A program made the position numbers and the translations under genes. Under the pieces are notes generated by a model, which was not told the DNA's origin, made no database searches, and worked only from the letters and a program-made list of their open reading frames with translations. Below are positions 25,891 to 38,378 of a DNA stretch of 64,000 nt, one piece after another. Each line of letters opens with the position of its first letter. Within the stretch, counting starts at the first letter, position 1. This DNA comes from Neodiprion pinetum (lineage: Eukaryota; Arthropoda; Insecta; Hymenoptera; Diprionidae). The stretch lies in the NCBI RefSeq assembly GCF_021155775.2, contig NC_060234.1, forward strand, positions 18,128,526-18,192,525. Reading direction: 5' to 3'.

Positions 25891-26563
25891 ACTCGATATT
25901 TTATATTTCGATGGAGCTCTGACAAAAAAAATAAAAAATATCGCCCGTGCCGTGCGCCCGACGTACACACAGTTGTATATTCAAATTTACTATGAAAAAC
26001 AGTTTCCGTTTCGGACGCGTCAGACCTCGAAAAAATTCGATGTTTATGCCTCTTTCTTTACCTTTCTTCTCCTTTCTCTTATTCCATCTGCCTATTATAC
26101 GATAAGTGTAATTGTACACGCTTACGCAAACAGTTATTACAATTTATAATGAACTACTCTTAGTGCCGGTAAATTGCTGCGCATGCACGTGTATGAATGC
26201 GGTATGGATAGCTCGGAACATGCGAGACATATAGCTATGTAATATACATGGGTCGTCCGTAACCGCATTGATTCCGGGCTCGATTCGGCAGGATTTTTTA
26301 TTGAAATAAGTTTTCCGAGTTAATATTCAACTCTGCAGAAGAAACCCGATTTATTTTCGTCCGGTAATGGCAAGTTAACGAATGCTTTTTGATTTTCTTC
26401 ACTCCAAAACGAAGCTGATCTTTGTAACGATGGCGCAATAAAAAATTTTGCAACATTTCTAGAACTAATTCTAAAGATTTGAAAATGAAACGGATCTGCA
26501 GATGATTACGAAGATCAAAACAAGCGAAAGGTATGCAGAGCAATTCTTATTAAACAGATTGAT

Positions 26564-26782
26564 CTAAAGGCCGAATGGCCTAAAGCGCATGCGCTAAAAT
26601 TCTAGACAAAGACAGTTGTTTCGTCAGGTCAACCAACTGTCCGTAACTGTCAAAATTTTTAAGGTTACATACATCGCGGCGACGAACTGTTATCTGAAAT
26701 TGTGACGGTTGGTCCACCTGACAAAACAACCGCTTTTGCTCTAGAATTTTACCGCATGCGCGTTACGCCATTTGACCGTTAG
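26564..26782. mobile_element. MITE family B, copy 1 (~219 bp) with GCGCATGCGC
   Basis: The left end CTAAAGGCCGAATGGC.. and right end in reverse complement CTAACGGTCAAATGGC.. are followed on both sides by GCGCATGCG, TAAAATTCTAGA and a GTTGTTT..GTCAGGT..ACCAAC block. No coding. The same inner block occurs at 28695-28928 and 50587-50675. Confidence 0.8.
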
Positions 26783-27594
26783 AAAATCACTCTGTATACT
26801 GAAAGAATATTTTGATAAATAATTTCTACAAGTTATTTTGAATAAGACGTCTGTTTGACCAACGGACTTGCATCTCTGTTAGCTGAGTGTGTGCCAAATT
26901 TCTAAAAACTAGGCTACACGTCGCCATAAAAATAATCGCTAATCGTTTTAAGATTGCGTCAAACATGAATTTTCGTTGCAATTATTATAATTAGTACATT
27001 CTGTATTTATAGCATGAATAATTATAATTCTATGTCGAATCAATACTGTTATAATATAATGGGAGTTTGAAACAAAGATTTTCTTTCAAGTTTGGAATTT
27101 TTCCAATTGAGTGTTTTCAGAATAACATGATTATTAGAGACACCATATCTGGGATCATCTCTGCATATTGTACAACTGTAGCTGTTGCTACAAAATACAG
27201 GGTAGTTTTTTTTTCTGTCATCAAAATTTGACGCTAATATACATTGGAGTATACTATACAAGCTAATTATTATAATTAATAATATTGCGAAATGAATAAC
27301 CCGACATCATGATGGAAAGCTAAAACTTCATCCCGTATATACAATGTACATGGGATGCATTTTGCGAAAGCTGTAGCAGACGCGCGGCCGGATCTCGCGG
27401 CGTTTTTTCTTCTGGTGAATCAAGTCCGAGCAGTTCCGTTTACAGAACTCGATCTTGTCTTTGAAAAGTATACCCAGTATCCATACTTATAAGTATACAA
27501 TTTTATATCCCAGTGAGTGGTAATTCCGGCGTATTTTATTTTAATTTATTTCTGAATGTTTGAATGAATGTGTAATTTTTATTATTTTGACGAT

Positions 27595-27755
27595 GGACAG
27601 GATTTAAAGAGTTTTTATATCTTATTTATATTTCATTTACATTTTATTTATATTTTATTTACATTCCCTTCATATTTTATTTATATTTTAGTTATATTCC
27701 ATTTATATTTTATTTATGTCATGCATATTTCATTTATATTTGATTTATTAAATTC
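27595..27755 (+). repeat. Degenerate AT-rich tandem repeat (TATTTTATTTATAT-like)
   Basis: Roughly 160 bp of repeated TTTATATTT / CATTTACATTT units 11-14 bases long. It gives an artefactual open frame of repeated Phe/Ile/His/Tyr, which is not a gene. Confidence 0.8.
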
Positions 27756-28694
27756 ATAGTCAATGTCGTATTTATTATCGTTCTCGTCATTTTTTTTTTT
27801 GTAAGCCTGTCGATTTTTTTCATTTACTTTTTTTTATTTGACCAATGACTCAAATTCTTACCCGTCCCCTTATTTAAATTTGTTTTTGACCTGCTACACT
27901 AATCTCAATATATGCAAAAACAACAACAAAAACAATTATTTACAATTACTACAGAAGAAATTATGTATTTATATTATTTTCGGAACATGTGATTTAACTA
28001 GAATTCAAATTTACCTCCATTCCTCAAAACTTTTTTGAAGAATTGCCTTTTTTTTTTTGCATAACGCAGTTTAACGAGGAACTTGGCATAAAAGACTTTC
28101 CATATCATTTTTCTTCACTGACAGTGAATTTTGTCGCGTAAGACCTGAAAATCAAATTTACTTTTTTTTTGGCTAGAGATTATTTGGAAGAAAGATTTCA
28201 ATGTAATTTTCATGCGAAGTATGTATATTATACAGAGAAATGAAAATTTCAGACCTCAGCTGCCGTACTTTCAAAGTTATAATGAAGTTTTGGCACAATT
28301 AAAACTCTCCAAGAATAAAAATTCTTTGTAAATATCATCGGAATAATTCTACATAGATATGTCTATTTGCAATTTCATACTTCTTGAACACTGCAAAAAT
28401 AAAATTTCGTTTCACGAAACAATAATATTTCCGTAATTGAATTATTAGCTACCATTAATTACGGGAATATAATTTTTCTAACGTTGTTCCAGCATGATAC
28501 TAAAAAGTTTTCATGAATATCTTTGTTTGGCTTTGCACGTAAAATTGCACCATTTGCGGGATTTTCGCGTCAATGACACGTGAGCTTTGATAATAGTCGA
28601 TAATAAGAAACATTTCACTCGGTCGGTAACAAATGTGACTATTGAATAGCATTCTCTCAAAGGATGGTTATGGAAAGAGTGAATTGCTAACGAT

Positions 28695-28928
28695 AGAATG
28701 GTGCGTCGTCTGCTATAGTTTAATGCGCATGCGCTACAATTCAAGAGCAGTTGTTTGTCAGGGCGACCAACCGTCATGAACGTAACCACAAAAATTTTGA
28801 CAGTAGTTGCTCGTAGTTTTATCCAGCACCGACAGCTGTGAAAATTTTCGAGTTTACGTTCATGACGGTTGGTCGCCGTGGCAAAACAACTACTCTCTTT
28901 TAAGCTATAGCAAATGACGGACCATTCT
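28695..28928. mobile_element. MITE family B, copy 2 (~234 bp)
   Basis: Terminal inverted repeats AGAATGGTGCGTCGTCTGC (left) and AGAATGGTCCGTCATTTGC (right, reverse complement). The interior arms carry GCGACCAACCGTCATGAACG and its complement, and the left arm has TGCGCATGCGC (28724-28734). Confidence 0.85.
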
Positions 28929-30721
28929 GTCCTTGGCAATTCACTACGTATATCAAGACCATGGTATATTTTTTGTATTTTGAAAATAGAAAATATAAAA
29001 CGGCACGCAAAATGTCGCTAGTTATATTTTTAATAAAAATAATTATTGACATACCCTGACTTTACGATGTGCGAAAAGAAGTTGATATTTCTCTTAATTT
29101 CGGTGAATTTCGTATGCTAGCTCGAACGTATTTTCCATATAATTCATCGAATAAATTAATTTTGTATGTTAATTGGCAGGTATACAAAAAATTAACTATA
29201 CCTTACGGTCGGTAATAACTGGCTACCATGAAATCCTTCCTTACGGTCTACGTTACGATAAATATAATTTTTATATTCCCAAATGAGTATCCCGTTTTAG
29301 CATGGAATCAAACTGCACTTGCCTGGTATTTGTAACGCTATCAAAATAGCGTTATAAAAAGTTGAAGATTTACAGTTAAAAGTGAAGAAACTACGACGTA
29401 TTGTTGGTGTGGTGCGATTTCTTTAGTCAATCACATCTGTAGCGAACTATAATGTATAATATTCCGTAGGCCTGCATGAGTGCTAATAAAGGTACAATAA
29501 AACACAGGGCAAGCAACTGTCATTTTAGTCTGTGAAAATAACAGAGGCCTAATTCGCACGACAAGAAGCGTTATGGTAATCATGAATACATGTATGTATA
29601 GGAAGTGAAGCGAAAAAAACGCTCGCAGAGCGCACCGAGAAACAGTTACATGACGTATAGTCGCGGATTACGATCCTAACTGTTCTCAACTTTATATTCG
29701 AATATTTGAAAATACCACTGAGAAAGCAGTGTTATAGGTATACGCTTGCTACCTAAATATATTCAGCTGGAAAAATCGTTGTACTTTTCAGTAGATTTGA
29801 ATTAAGAATTTCATTTAAGAATTCGTGGGACGTACGGTCACGTGAAAAAGTATCGAGACGAACACGTGACGAAACAAAGAGCTGAAATGATCAACTTGAG
29901 TTAATTATAACTCCGGATAAAAAAAGATAACCCGAACTTAAACATTAACTGAACGTATTTATTTTCGTCTTTTATTGTACCGTAACACATAAGTGGGTGA
30001 AAAATACACATTGACGAATCGATCATTGCTGTAGGCTTTAATGAATGAAACTTTAATTTCCGTTAAAACTCGAAAAAGTGCAGAAACCCCGAATTCAAGT
30101 CTTTTTAGCGATAAATCATAAAATGTGGAAACGATGAGAGCCTGTCTATTATAGTATTTCCTTTTTCGATTAGTTGGAATAATTAACGTTATTTATTATA
30201 TTAATTTAGGTCATTACTAATATTTTTAGTGTGGTGAACCCAGTAAAACATTGTATAATACAATAAGCCGCATCGAATTTATAATATTTTCTTTTTTTTT
30301 ACTGTGATTTCAACCGATTTTTTCATAAAACAAAAAATTTCCAGAACAAACGAATAACTTCAAATCATAAGTGAGTATGGAAATAAGGTTGATTATCAAA
30401 ATGAATAGTAATTTTCTTTCAACATCCTAACGAAGTTTTGAAAACTTGATTTTCAATTATTTAATCGAGGCTTTTGTAAACGGACAAGCTTTAAGGTTTT
30501 AATATTTGTTACTTAAAATTGATTCCTTACGTAAAATGAAAAAAAAGGACGAGTTTAGGAATACTTCTCATCCCATTACTTAAAAAAGTTCCAGCAGACT
30601 GAAAAATTGAGAGGGTTAAGGAGTTGATTTAAACGTCGACGAATATATTTCCAAATATCGAAGTCCACGAATCTCAAACTCGAACAGGGACTTAACAGCC
30701 CCATTCCATACACAATTATGA
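28929..30721. other. Intron 1 segment without recognised features
   Basis: AT-rich, no convincing reading frame, no repeat noticed. Confidence 0.5.
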
Positions 30722-30863
30722 ACAAAACTACACGAACGCATTTTCATTTGACGCATAAATAAAGAAATTGCATGGATTCTGCGAACCTACCATTGCGGTT
30801 TCGTAGAAATCGTGCCATCTGTTTATTTCTACGTAAAATGAAAATGCATCGGTGTGTTTTGTT
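30722..30863. repeat. Short inverted-repeat element
   Basis: GCATTTTCATTTGACG near 30737 is matched by the reverse complement of CGTAAAATGAAAATGC near 30832, and flanking ACAAAAC..ACAC on both sides extends the arms. Centre about 60 bp. Small MITE-like hairpin. Confidence 0.65.
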
Positions 30864-31667
30864 TTATAATTGAGTACAGAATCGGGATATTAAACCCTTT
30901 TTTGCGTTTCAGATACGTGGACTTGGATATTTAGAGGTACGTGCGTAAACGTCGAAATCGGAACATGGCACCCACGTAAAACTGGTTTATTTTCCATAGA
31001 ATGTCCCGTACGAAAAAATCTCCACAATTATGAGTGTAATCAACAAAGCGTCTACTTTTGTTGTTTACGAACGGAGTTCATGATGTAAAAACGGTTTTCG
31101 ACTTCCCAGAAGCAGCCGCTGTCCGCGGACGTACGAAATGAATATAGTTGCAATGCGCTTTGCCTCCCATATGGAGTGGCAGCACACATCACACGCGCAC
31201 ACATGCAGAGTGCTCTAAAGATCAACGACACGTGGTACAGTCCCGTGTGAAAATGGCGGTTCTCCGCGCTCTCTGTTCGGTGGACTGAAAAGCGGATACG
31301 CGCCATGCGGGGAGTTAATCACCGATTAGTTATGAGCCGCGTTAGACTCCAGGGCCTGATCGTGTAGGAGCAGGGTATATAATGCACGAGATATTTTATC
31401 AAGAGTATGATAATACCGGTGACATCGGTACGGAAACGTGCATGAAAGGTTAAAATTCGAAGAAAATACAAATGTGATGAGAGTAGCTATTTAATGTAAT
31501 TGCAATGGTCGACACCACATTTTTTGATTGTTAACTTTGAATCTGTTTCTTTGGTTAAAACATTATTTTAGTAGTCTAATAACAGTTTCCAACTGGATGA
31601 TGTAGCCAGTCTTTACCGGCTGAGTACAACGACACTGTTTTTGACGATTATCCAAGCCTGATGTGAA

Positions 31668-31835
31668 AATGCCGCTGAACGCAACGCTACATGCAATGCC
31701 GAACGGAAATATCCAAAGCTTTTTCACTTCATGCGGGACAAATACCAAGAAATGTATTCCTGTTATCGAATTATGTGCCGCTGATTATAAGGATACATTT
31801 CCTGGCTTTATTCTTGCAGCAAAAAAAAAGCTCTC
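31668..31835. mobile_element. MITE family C, copy 1 (diverged)
   Basis: Contains GCTGAACGCAACGCTAC, ATGCCGAA, AAATGTATTCCTGTTATCGA, ATACATTTCCTGGCTTT and TTCTTGC in the same order as the element at 40154-40336. The ORFs at 31563-31748 (minus) and 31663-31935 (plus) overlap it and are not genes. Confidence 0.65.
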
Positions 31836-33357
31836 TACAAAAATATACTTCGAATTTTTTTTTTTAAACGGAAAATTTTGCCAACTGAAGACGTTTAACG
31901 ATGAATTATCACATAAAATTAACTTTCGAGACTGATAACTTTTGAACCGTTTGAGTTACGGATATCGATCACAGGATACTTTTGTAGGAAATTCAATTCA
32001 CTACGAAATGCTTCCAGAATTAAGTCCGTATAATTGAATCTGGCTAATCGTAAGCTGGCAAGAAATTAAAAAGAAACTCGATATTTTCTCTGGTTAATTT
32101 GAACGGAAAAACTTGGAATCCGGGAGCGACTTTCTAAAGTTCGATTAACGATAAGAGATATCTTTCCGCGAGGGTTCTTTCGCTATTTAAAACAAAGTCT
32201 CGAGGTGAGAGCTAAGTAAAATATTGCTTCCGAAGGCAACACACTCATACTTAATACTTATATACCGTGTATTTCTCGATCCTCCGTCTCTCTGGTCATA
32301 CTTTGTGACTGTAAAGTGACCGACTAGCCGCGGTCACTCGCTCTAGGTGACTAATGCCTCGTAACCGTCAACTATAAATGCAAACAGAAAGCACAGGTTG
32401 ATAACCGTTACTAGCGACTATCAGGAACTGGTTAGTCACTGGTAAGGAAATCATGTTTCAATATATGTAGATCAACCCTCGAATTCGGTATTCAACTGTT
32501 TGTCTGCATGATTTCTATTCAATTCTCCGTTGCCGTTCGTATCTAGTCATAAATTTTTGAAAATTATTTAATCTTCATCGAAGCCTTGTATCACAAAATA
32601 ACGAGTGATTCTGCAGAAAATTTTGAAACGAAAGATTTTCGCCGTTCAAAGTGAAAAAGGTTCGTTCATTCTTCAAATACTCCACAGGTATAGGAATTTG
32701 TGTATTCAAGGAAATGAGAAATCTGCCCAGGTATTCTTTGGACCAGCAAAATCGACTACAGGTCTCAGCATTGGTTTCATTTCTTTGCCATTGCCCTAAA
32801 CCTTCAATACTTTATGTACCTAAATTCTGTCTTCGTATTTAATCGCATTAACGTTGTGCATAAATTTTTAAAAGAAAAGTGAGTGTTGAAATTATTCCAA
32901 CTAGTATACATGCTTAAAATACCATATGTAATAGAAAGGTCCGTATTAAAATTGAAAAATTTTTAACATTGATTTTCCGCTTCTCTCTTCTCTTGACTAT
33001 TCTACAGTAATCTTGAACCGACGGGTACTAATTGAAACATACCGACTGGGTTACAGGTGTTTACAGATTCTTACGTAGATTGAAAAATATTTTCAAGTTC
33101 ATGATGATACTTCCGTGAATCAACACAACGTATGTGTGAATGAGAACCGACTCAATTTCAAAACTACTCATTGTCAGCATTTCGATACCTTACGAGGTTA
33201 AGGTTCCTAACATTATTGTGATGATCAGACATTGGATTACATTTATGTGCGTGTTTGCATGTGCAGATGCCTGCAACGCGATATTTATAACGTTATTGCA
33301 TAATTTAGTACTTTCTTGCCGATGATGCTTATTTTAGTAGCGACAAGTGTAGAAGTG

Positions 33358-33594
33358 TAGGGTCTTGAGGCAATTAAGAAGATTGACGTATATATCAACG
33401 GCACAGGTCAAACCTTGTCTCAAGAAATATCTCTAGAAATGGCGCCAAATTTAAAGTTATGTCCAGTAACGTCAGTTGACGCAGAGAGCTCGTTTTCGGC
33501 CTACAAATTAATATTAAGTGACAAACGACACAAATTTGCTCGAGAAAGTTCAGAAAAATATGTGATTGTGTATTGTCACAAGAATTATAATTGA
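33358..33594 (+). pseudogene. hAT transposase C-terminal dimerisation domain relic
   Basis: About 78 open codons without an ATG near the start, ending in TGA. The pattern CPVTSVDAESSFSAYKLIL, then SDKRHKF, then a terminal block ending VIVYCHKNYN, is the conserved hAT-family C-terminal dimerisation region (consensus roughly P-x-T/S-x-x-x-E-R-x-F-S-x-x-x-x-I). The catalytic DDE part is absent upstream, so this is a truncated copy. It sits in prominin intron 1, antisense to the host gene. It begins just after a TAG, which looks like a possible splice-acceptor AG. Confidence 0.75.
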
Positions 33595-33847
33595 CTGATT
33601 AGTATTATTAGTAAAAATAAACAAAAATTCAAATAAAATATAATATAATCCGATATGTAGCGATGATACAATTTTCGGAAAAATTATCATTTCGAAAAAC
33701 CGTAATACAGCAGAACGTACTCATATTTTGTGAACTCAACTGCCTTGTATAATTGATAAAAATATATTTTTTATAACGCGAACATGGCTTACGCGTTTTT
33801 CAAGCGTGGTTTCTGTACGCAAAGTACCCGTTTCTATGACGGTAGCG

Positions 33848-33943
33848 CGAGTTGGCGAATGCGCATGCGCGCAGTACAAAAGTATTAATTCCTAGGAGTT
33901 AAAAGCGGTCTTTTCTGTACTGCGCGCATGCGCCGACGAAAAG
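33848..33943. repeat. Short palindromic element with two NRF-1-like sites
   Basis: Left TGCGCATGCGCGCAGTACA and right (in reverse complement) GGCGCATGCGCGCAGTACAG face each other across about 40 bp. Each arm contains GCGCATGCGC. Confidence 0.8.
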
Positions 33944-33975
33944 GTATCTGACATTACGCGACCCTGATCTCAATT

Positions 33976-34227
33976 TCGTGCTTCGTGAGAAAATTCGCAA
34001 CATACTTTTGTCGTATAAAGAATCGTGTGCAACAAGGAGGCAACGGTTTTCCACTTTCGTCTTTGGCTCGTCTACGACTCATATTGCAAACTTACGGACC
34101 ACCCAAAAAGACCGAGTTTGCCTCCTGGTTACACAATGTACTAATTCTCAAAGCTTTCGTGAACCAGTTACTTTTTATGAGTGAACGTGAATTGATTCCT
34201 CAAATCCGCAAGTCCCAGAAGCATTAG
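33976..34227 (+). other. Unrecognised open frame of ~80 codons
   Basis: Open frame without good start context, ending TAG at 34227. It has a reasonably protein-like composition, including GGNGFPLSSLARLRLIL, TYGPPKKTEFASWLH and a C-terminal basic tail. I do not recognise the family. It lies directly after the hAT relic and the palindrome, so a transposon-derived origin is as likely as a host exon. An overlapping frame is open too, which lowers confidence. Confidence 0.2.
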
Positions 34228-35526
34228 CGTATCTTGAATCAGGTATCTGAGTTGATATTTTCATCGACGAAACGCGTTTGTCTGGGAACGGTTGTGAAGA
34301 CAAATAAAAAATAAAAAAAACAAACAAATAGTCAAAATAAAAATGGGTGAAGATAAACTTTTCTTTGTTTCTTGAGTGCAACCTGCGGATAAACACTTTA
34401 TATGCTTACAATATTCCACTTATGAGATTATATCTTCATATATTATATCGGGCTAAGCGAATACTTCTAAGCACGGTAATCGAGCACAAAAGACATCCTT
34501 GTTCCCCCGTGGAGGAATAAGATTCTCGTAGTTGATTTCCACGCATATGAAAGATACGTGCATCAAATAGCATCGACATATCAGTATATAATACTGTATA
34601 TCAGTGACAATGAGGATGAGAGATAAAACATTAAAGTAGGCTGAAATACATACATACTGCGAAGCAATTTGATGCTTATTAAAATACGCAACTCGGCTTA
34701 TACACCACGTCTCGGTTACGAAAGATATGGCATAAGCTGGTACAGGTATAATATACACACAGGGAATAAGCATTTCTATATACATATATAGTGGCAAGTT
34801 CCGCCCGCGTGGCATTGTGCATAACCATGTAGAGGTAACCGCATACTGACGATAAGTATACCCACTAATGTTACGGTCATGTGTACACATTGCGAAATTG
34901 GCATTTGTTCTACTTTTTGCCGGCGTCACAAACTTCCCGAAACGAATTATGCCCCAGACATTTACCTTGTATGTATGTATAAGCACGGAGAATGCCATGA
35001 ATCTCGATTGAATACCGTGACTTCCGGATACCAATGAATATCGATTTTCACAGATTCGATAGCTTGTCGAGTTATTACGAACAACTTATCTTTCTCAAGA
35101 TAGATTCACCTACCCAGAGAAATTTCTAGTTTTTGTTACTATAGTATTTAATATTTATTCATTTTTATTTTTTATTTTTATTGTTGCCATAATAGAAAAA
35201 TATATTTCTGGAAGGGTCAAAATGACGATGAGTTCTGTAGCTGTAACCAAAAAATCTAGCATCTGTTATGTACTATTCGTTTTTGTAATGGCCACTCGTA
35301 CTGCATATATTACCTCGTAACTGTGCGATAATTTGATTTCGGTGAAAAATGTAGTTGAATGAACAAAGAGATTTGATGTTAGCAATAACCGAAGGATGTG
35401 TATTATTTAGGACTATAATCATACTAATTGTAAATAGGGTTATTTGTGTAAAAATTTTCCTGTAATCTCAGCAATATTCAAACCGTTATTGTAACGATAT
35501 ACAATTTTATCGGAAATATTGATGAT
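34228..35526. other. Intron 1 segment; long open frame of doubtful meaning
   Basis: The minus strand is open for 193 codons at 34453-35034. The translation is rich in Tyr, Ile, Cys and Val with no repeats, signal or motif that I recognise, and no exon borders. I regard it as chance. Confidence 0.3.
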
Positions 35527-35740
35527 GAGACTGAAGTTAGTAACGTTAACGTAACGAAACGAAACATCAGAAAAAAAATCATTATTGCCCACTTTTAGAA
35601 TCAATTTCAAGGAGTTGGCTTTGCAAAATATGGGTAAATTTTATTTATCATGGTTTACTAAATTTCAGAAATTCCGAGAGGTGCGAAGTCAAGATTTTTT
35701 CTAAACATGCATCGTTACAATAACGATATTAACGTGATTC
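35527..35740. mobile_element. MITE family A, copy 3
   Basis: Left end GACTGAAGTTAGTAACGTTA. Shares AAACATCAG, AAGGAGTTGGCTTT, AATTTCAGA, GGTGCGAAGT and CTAAACATGCAT in order with 17619-17831. The right terminus has decayed (TAACGATATTAACGTGATTC). Confidence 0.8.
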
Positions 35741-38200
35741 TAATAAATTCTAGTAATCACAGCAAATGAAATTTTTCTCAATGTTATCAGCGTAGCGATC
35801 GTAGGTACGTAAAAATATGAAAAAAAGCGATTGTCTTCGATAGAGATGATACGGAAAACTGTTGACATCCATATGTGTTAGTATATATTATCGTTCGAAA
35901 GCTGTGCATACAATACATGCTATATTATAAAATTTAAGCCTTTCCTCTTACATCTCATGTTTTGTATAACGACTATATAATTATACGAGCAACAAAAGTT
36001 TGTCGCGATAGCTTACGGTATTCTTCAGCTCTCAGAAAAAATTTCCCATGATTCATTCGGTTAACATGACTCATTTCTGTGGCAATTTTTTCCTGTTTTC
36101 CTGCTCAGGCACGCCTTTCTTTTTAATCGTAACTTCGAAGTAAAATATGAGCAAAAAATATACTTTGTTACCTAGTTATTTATAATGATATTGCTATCGT
36201 CTAATTATTGTAGTATCGATGGTGAGAGCTCACCGAAATTGGATCAATCAAAGATACTTAAAATCAATGAACTCTAAAATCCATTGAACTTTGTTTTATT
36301 GCTAAAATGTTTTATACACGTGTGAAAATACGTTACAGGTATGAACGTATAAATTATAGACAGATGCGTTATACTCGTATACGAGTATGTAAAAGTGATG
36401 TTATGTATATGCACGTATGGAATGAAAAAAAAGATACTATTGTAACAACATCAGGGAATTGTATGTCTTTTTTGTGAGTTCCAACTTTTGTCTCCAAGTA
36501 CTTTTTTGTGGTAATAAAAAGCAGCTTTGTTGGAGCAAACTCTGCTGCGGAGAAATTTTCCCCGTTCAAATTTTGGACAAGGCCATTGAACAATAATCTT
36601 CTCGACGATCGTTTATTAACATGTGCATACGTATAGTGAACGAGAAAAGTTTGACAAAAAGCGTCGATAATTATTTTGGTTAGTATATTCCTGCAGAGTG
36701 AAGGAACCGAATATAGTACATATTATGTATGCATGACAACAAGAAGTAGCCCTGGTAGTAATGAATTGTTAGACAAAGTGAGCCAAGTAGAAATGCTAGC
36801 TTTCCTGCATCGTCATTTTCCTGTTTTTCTACTCCTTTTTGTTCGACCCTGAAAGCAGCTAGGATGCCGATAGATCGACTCTCGTTCAACCCTGACTAAT
36901 TCGTCATGCTTGGGCAACGGAGGAAACGCTAACAAACGGAATCCTATAAAAGGCTGTGTAACAATTTTCGCTTTGTCGACGGTATTGAATTAGAGTCAGT
37001 CGCGTAATTATTAAGGCACGCACTTCAACTTGAAAATTTAAAAACCTTATGAATATCTGATTACAATACAAAAAAAAACCTCCTACACATTTGCATAACT
37101 AACGTGCCATGTTATATTGATTTCTTTTCAGGGTTAAAAAACTATGGAAATGAACATTCATTCCGGGCTTCATTTTATGAACACAATTTCATACGGAGTA
37201 TGAAGTATATTAAAAAATATTTCAATATCGAATGAAATCTATTGCAAACTTAATTACTCGAAACTCACTCTAAATTTGGAAAATAATAATTTTCCATCTC
37301 CATGTGTATTTCGTTATATTATCGTTACGAGCTTTCAGCCTCATTGTAACAAAGAGACCGGATTGTAATTCCGTGAGAACAATATTCCCTATAAATTCAG
37401 AAAATACTCAATTGACTGTGACGAAGCTATAGAGAGAAAAAATTATTATGTCTGAAATGCCACAACCACGTCCTTTATTCAACTGATATGAATCAGGAAT
37501 TGTCGGTTTCTCTGCAAATTCTCTATCGATCAACTGCAACATACTCTCAGTAATACCGACGTATTTTCGAAATAAGGTGTATTTTTCGTGATTAAAAAAC
37601 CTACGCGTATCACCTTTATTGATTGTCAACCGAACAGCTGAATAGGTGACATCTTTTGCTGTTTTGGGTTTCATTTACAAACAGAGAGAGCCGTTATCAT
37701 CTCTAGAATAATTGAACTCTCCTCGCAGAAGGTGTCCATTACTGTAACAATTCGGCACGTCGATTTTCAATCGAGCTGAATTCCAGCCGACTGACCCCGA
37801 AGCTGCACATACGCAACGTCCAATTATCCGAAACCGTTATTTCATAATTCTGTTTTTACCATCTGGGTCCCGGTAACAGTCGTCGGTACGACGATAAATC
37901 AACCGTTTTCAGAAACCGTTAGAAGAGAGATTTCGCTCCCTGCGTGTAAGAGGTACATGCCCACCCATACACACGACGAGGACAAACTGGTTGAAAACAA
38001 GCTTCACCGAGGCGCATCCATACGCGTATAGATTCACTTCCATGCGCGCGTATGGCCCTGCTATACATGCACGGGGTTAAAATCAATACGTGAACAGGTT
38101 GCAGCCGAGGCTAGGAGGCGGTGAGGATTAAAAAAAAGTGGCGAAATGACAGGAACAAAGGAAGAGGAATAGTAAAGAAAGGAAGAGAACGCAGCTACCG
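35741..38200. other. Intron 1 segment, mostly featureless
   Basis: AT-rich until about 37700, then rising GC toward exon 1. An 88-codon minus-strand frame at 37408-37674 has mixed polar composition (SAVRLTINKGDTRRFF, RGCGISDII) but no recognised domain and no upstream splice context that I trust. Confidence 0.4.
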
Positions 38201-38378
38201 AAGACAGCGAACGACGCGTTTCCGCGACTGACAACGGACAACCGCTTCGTCGGGCCTCTTGACAGCTATCTTGTTTACCAACAATCCAGCCATTTTTACG
38301 CCCGCCGCCCTTCGAGGGCGTATCCGAGCGTCTGCAGGGGTTGCGAAGGGAACTGAACGCGCGGATCGTGCGACTCAC

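Noticed and set aside
27568..27759. Phe/Ile/Tyr/His-repeat peptide
   Set aside because: Produced by a degenerate AT-rich tandem repeat.
34453..35034. 193-codon minus-strand open frame, the longest single open frame in the window besides coding exons
   Set aside because: Composition (Tyr, Ile, Cys, Val, scattered Met) is what random AT-rich sequence gives. No domain, signal peptide or splice context. It lies inside a prominin intron.
37408..37674. 88-codon minus-strand frame with mixed polar composition
   Set aside because: No recognised family and no trustworthy splice borders. Left as an unannotated possibility within intron 1.
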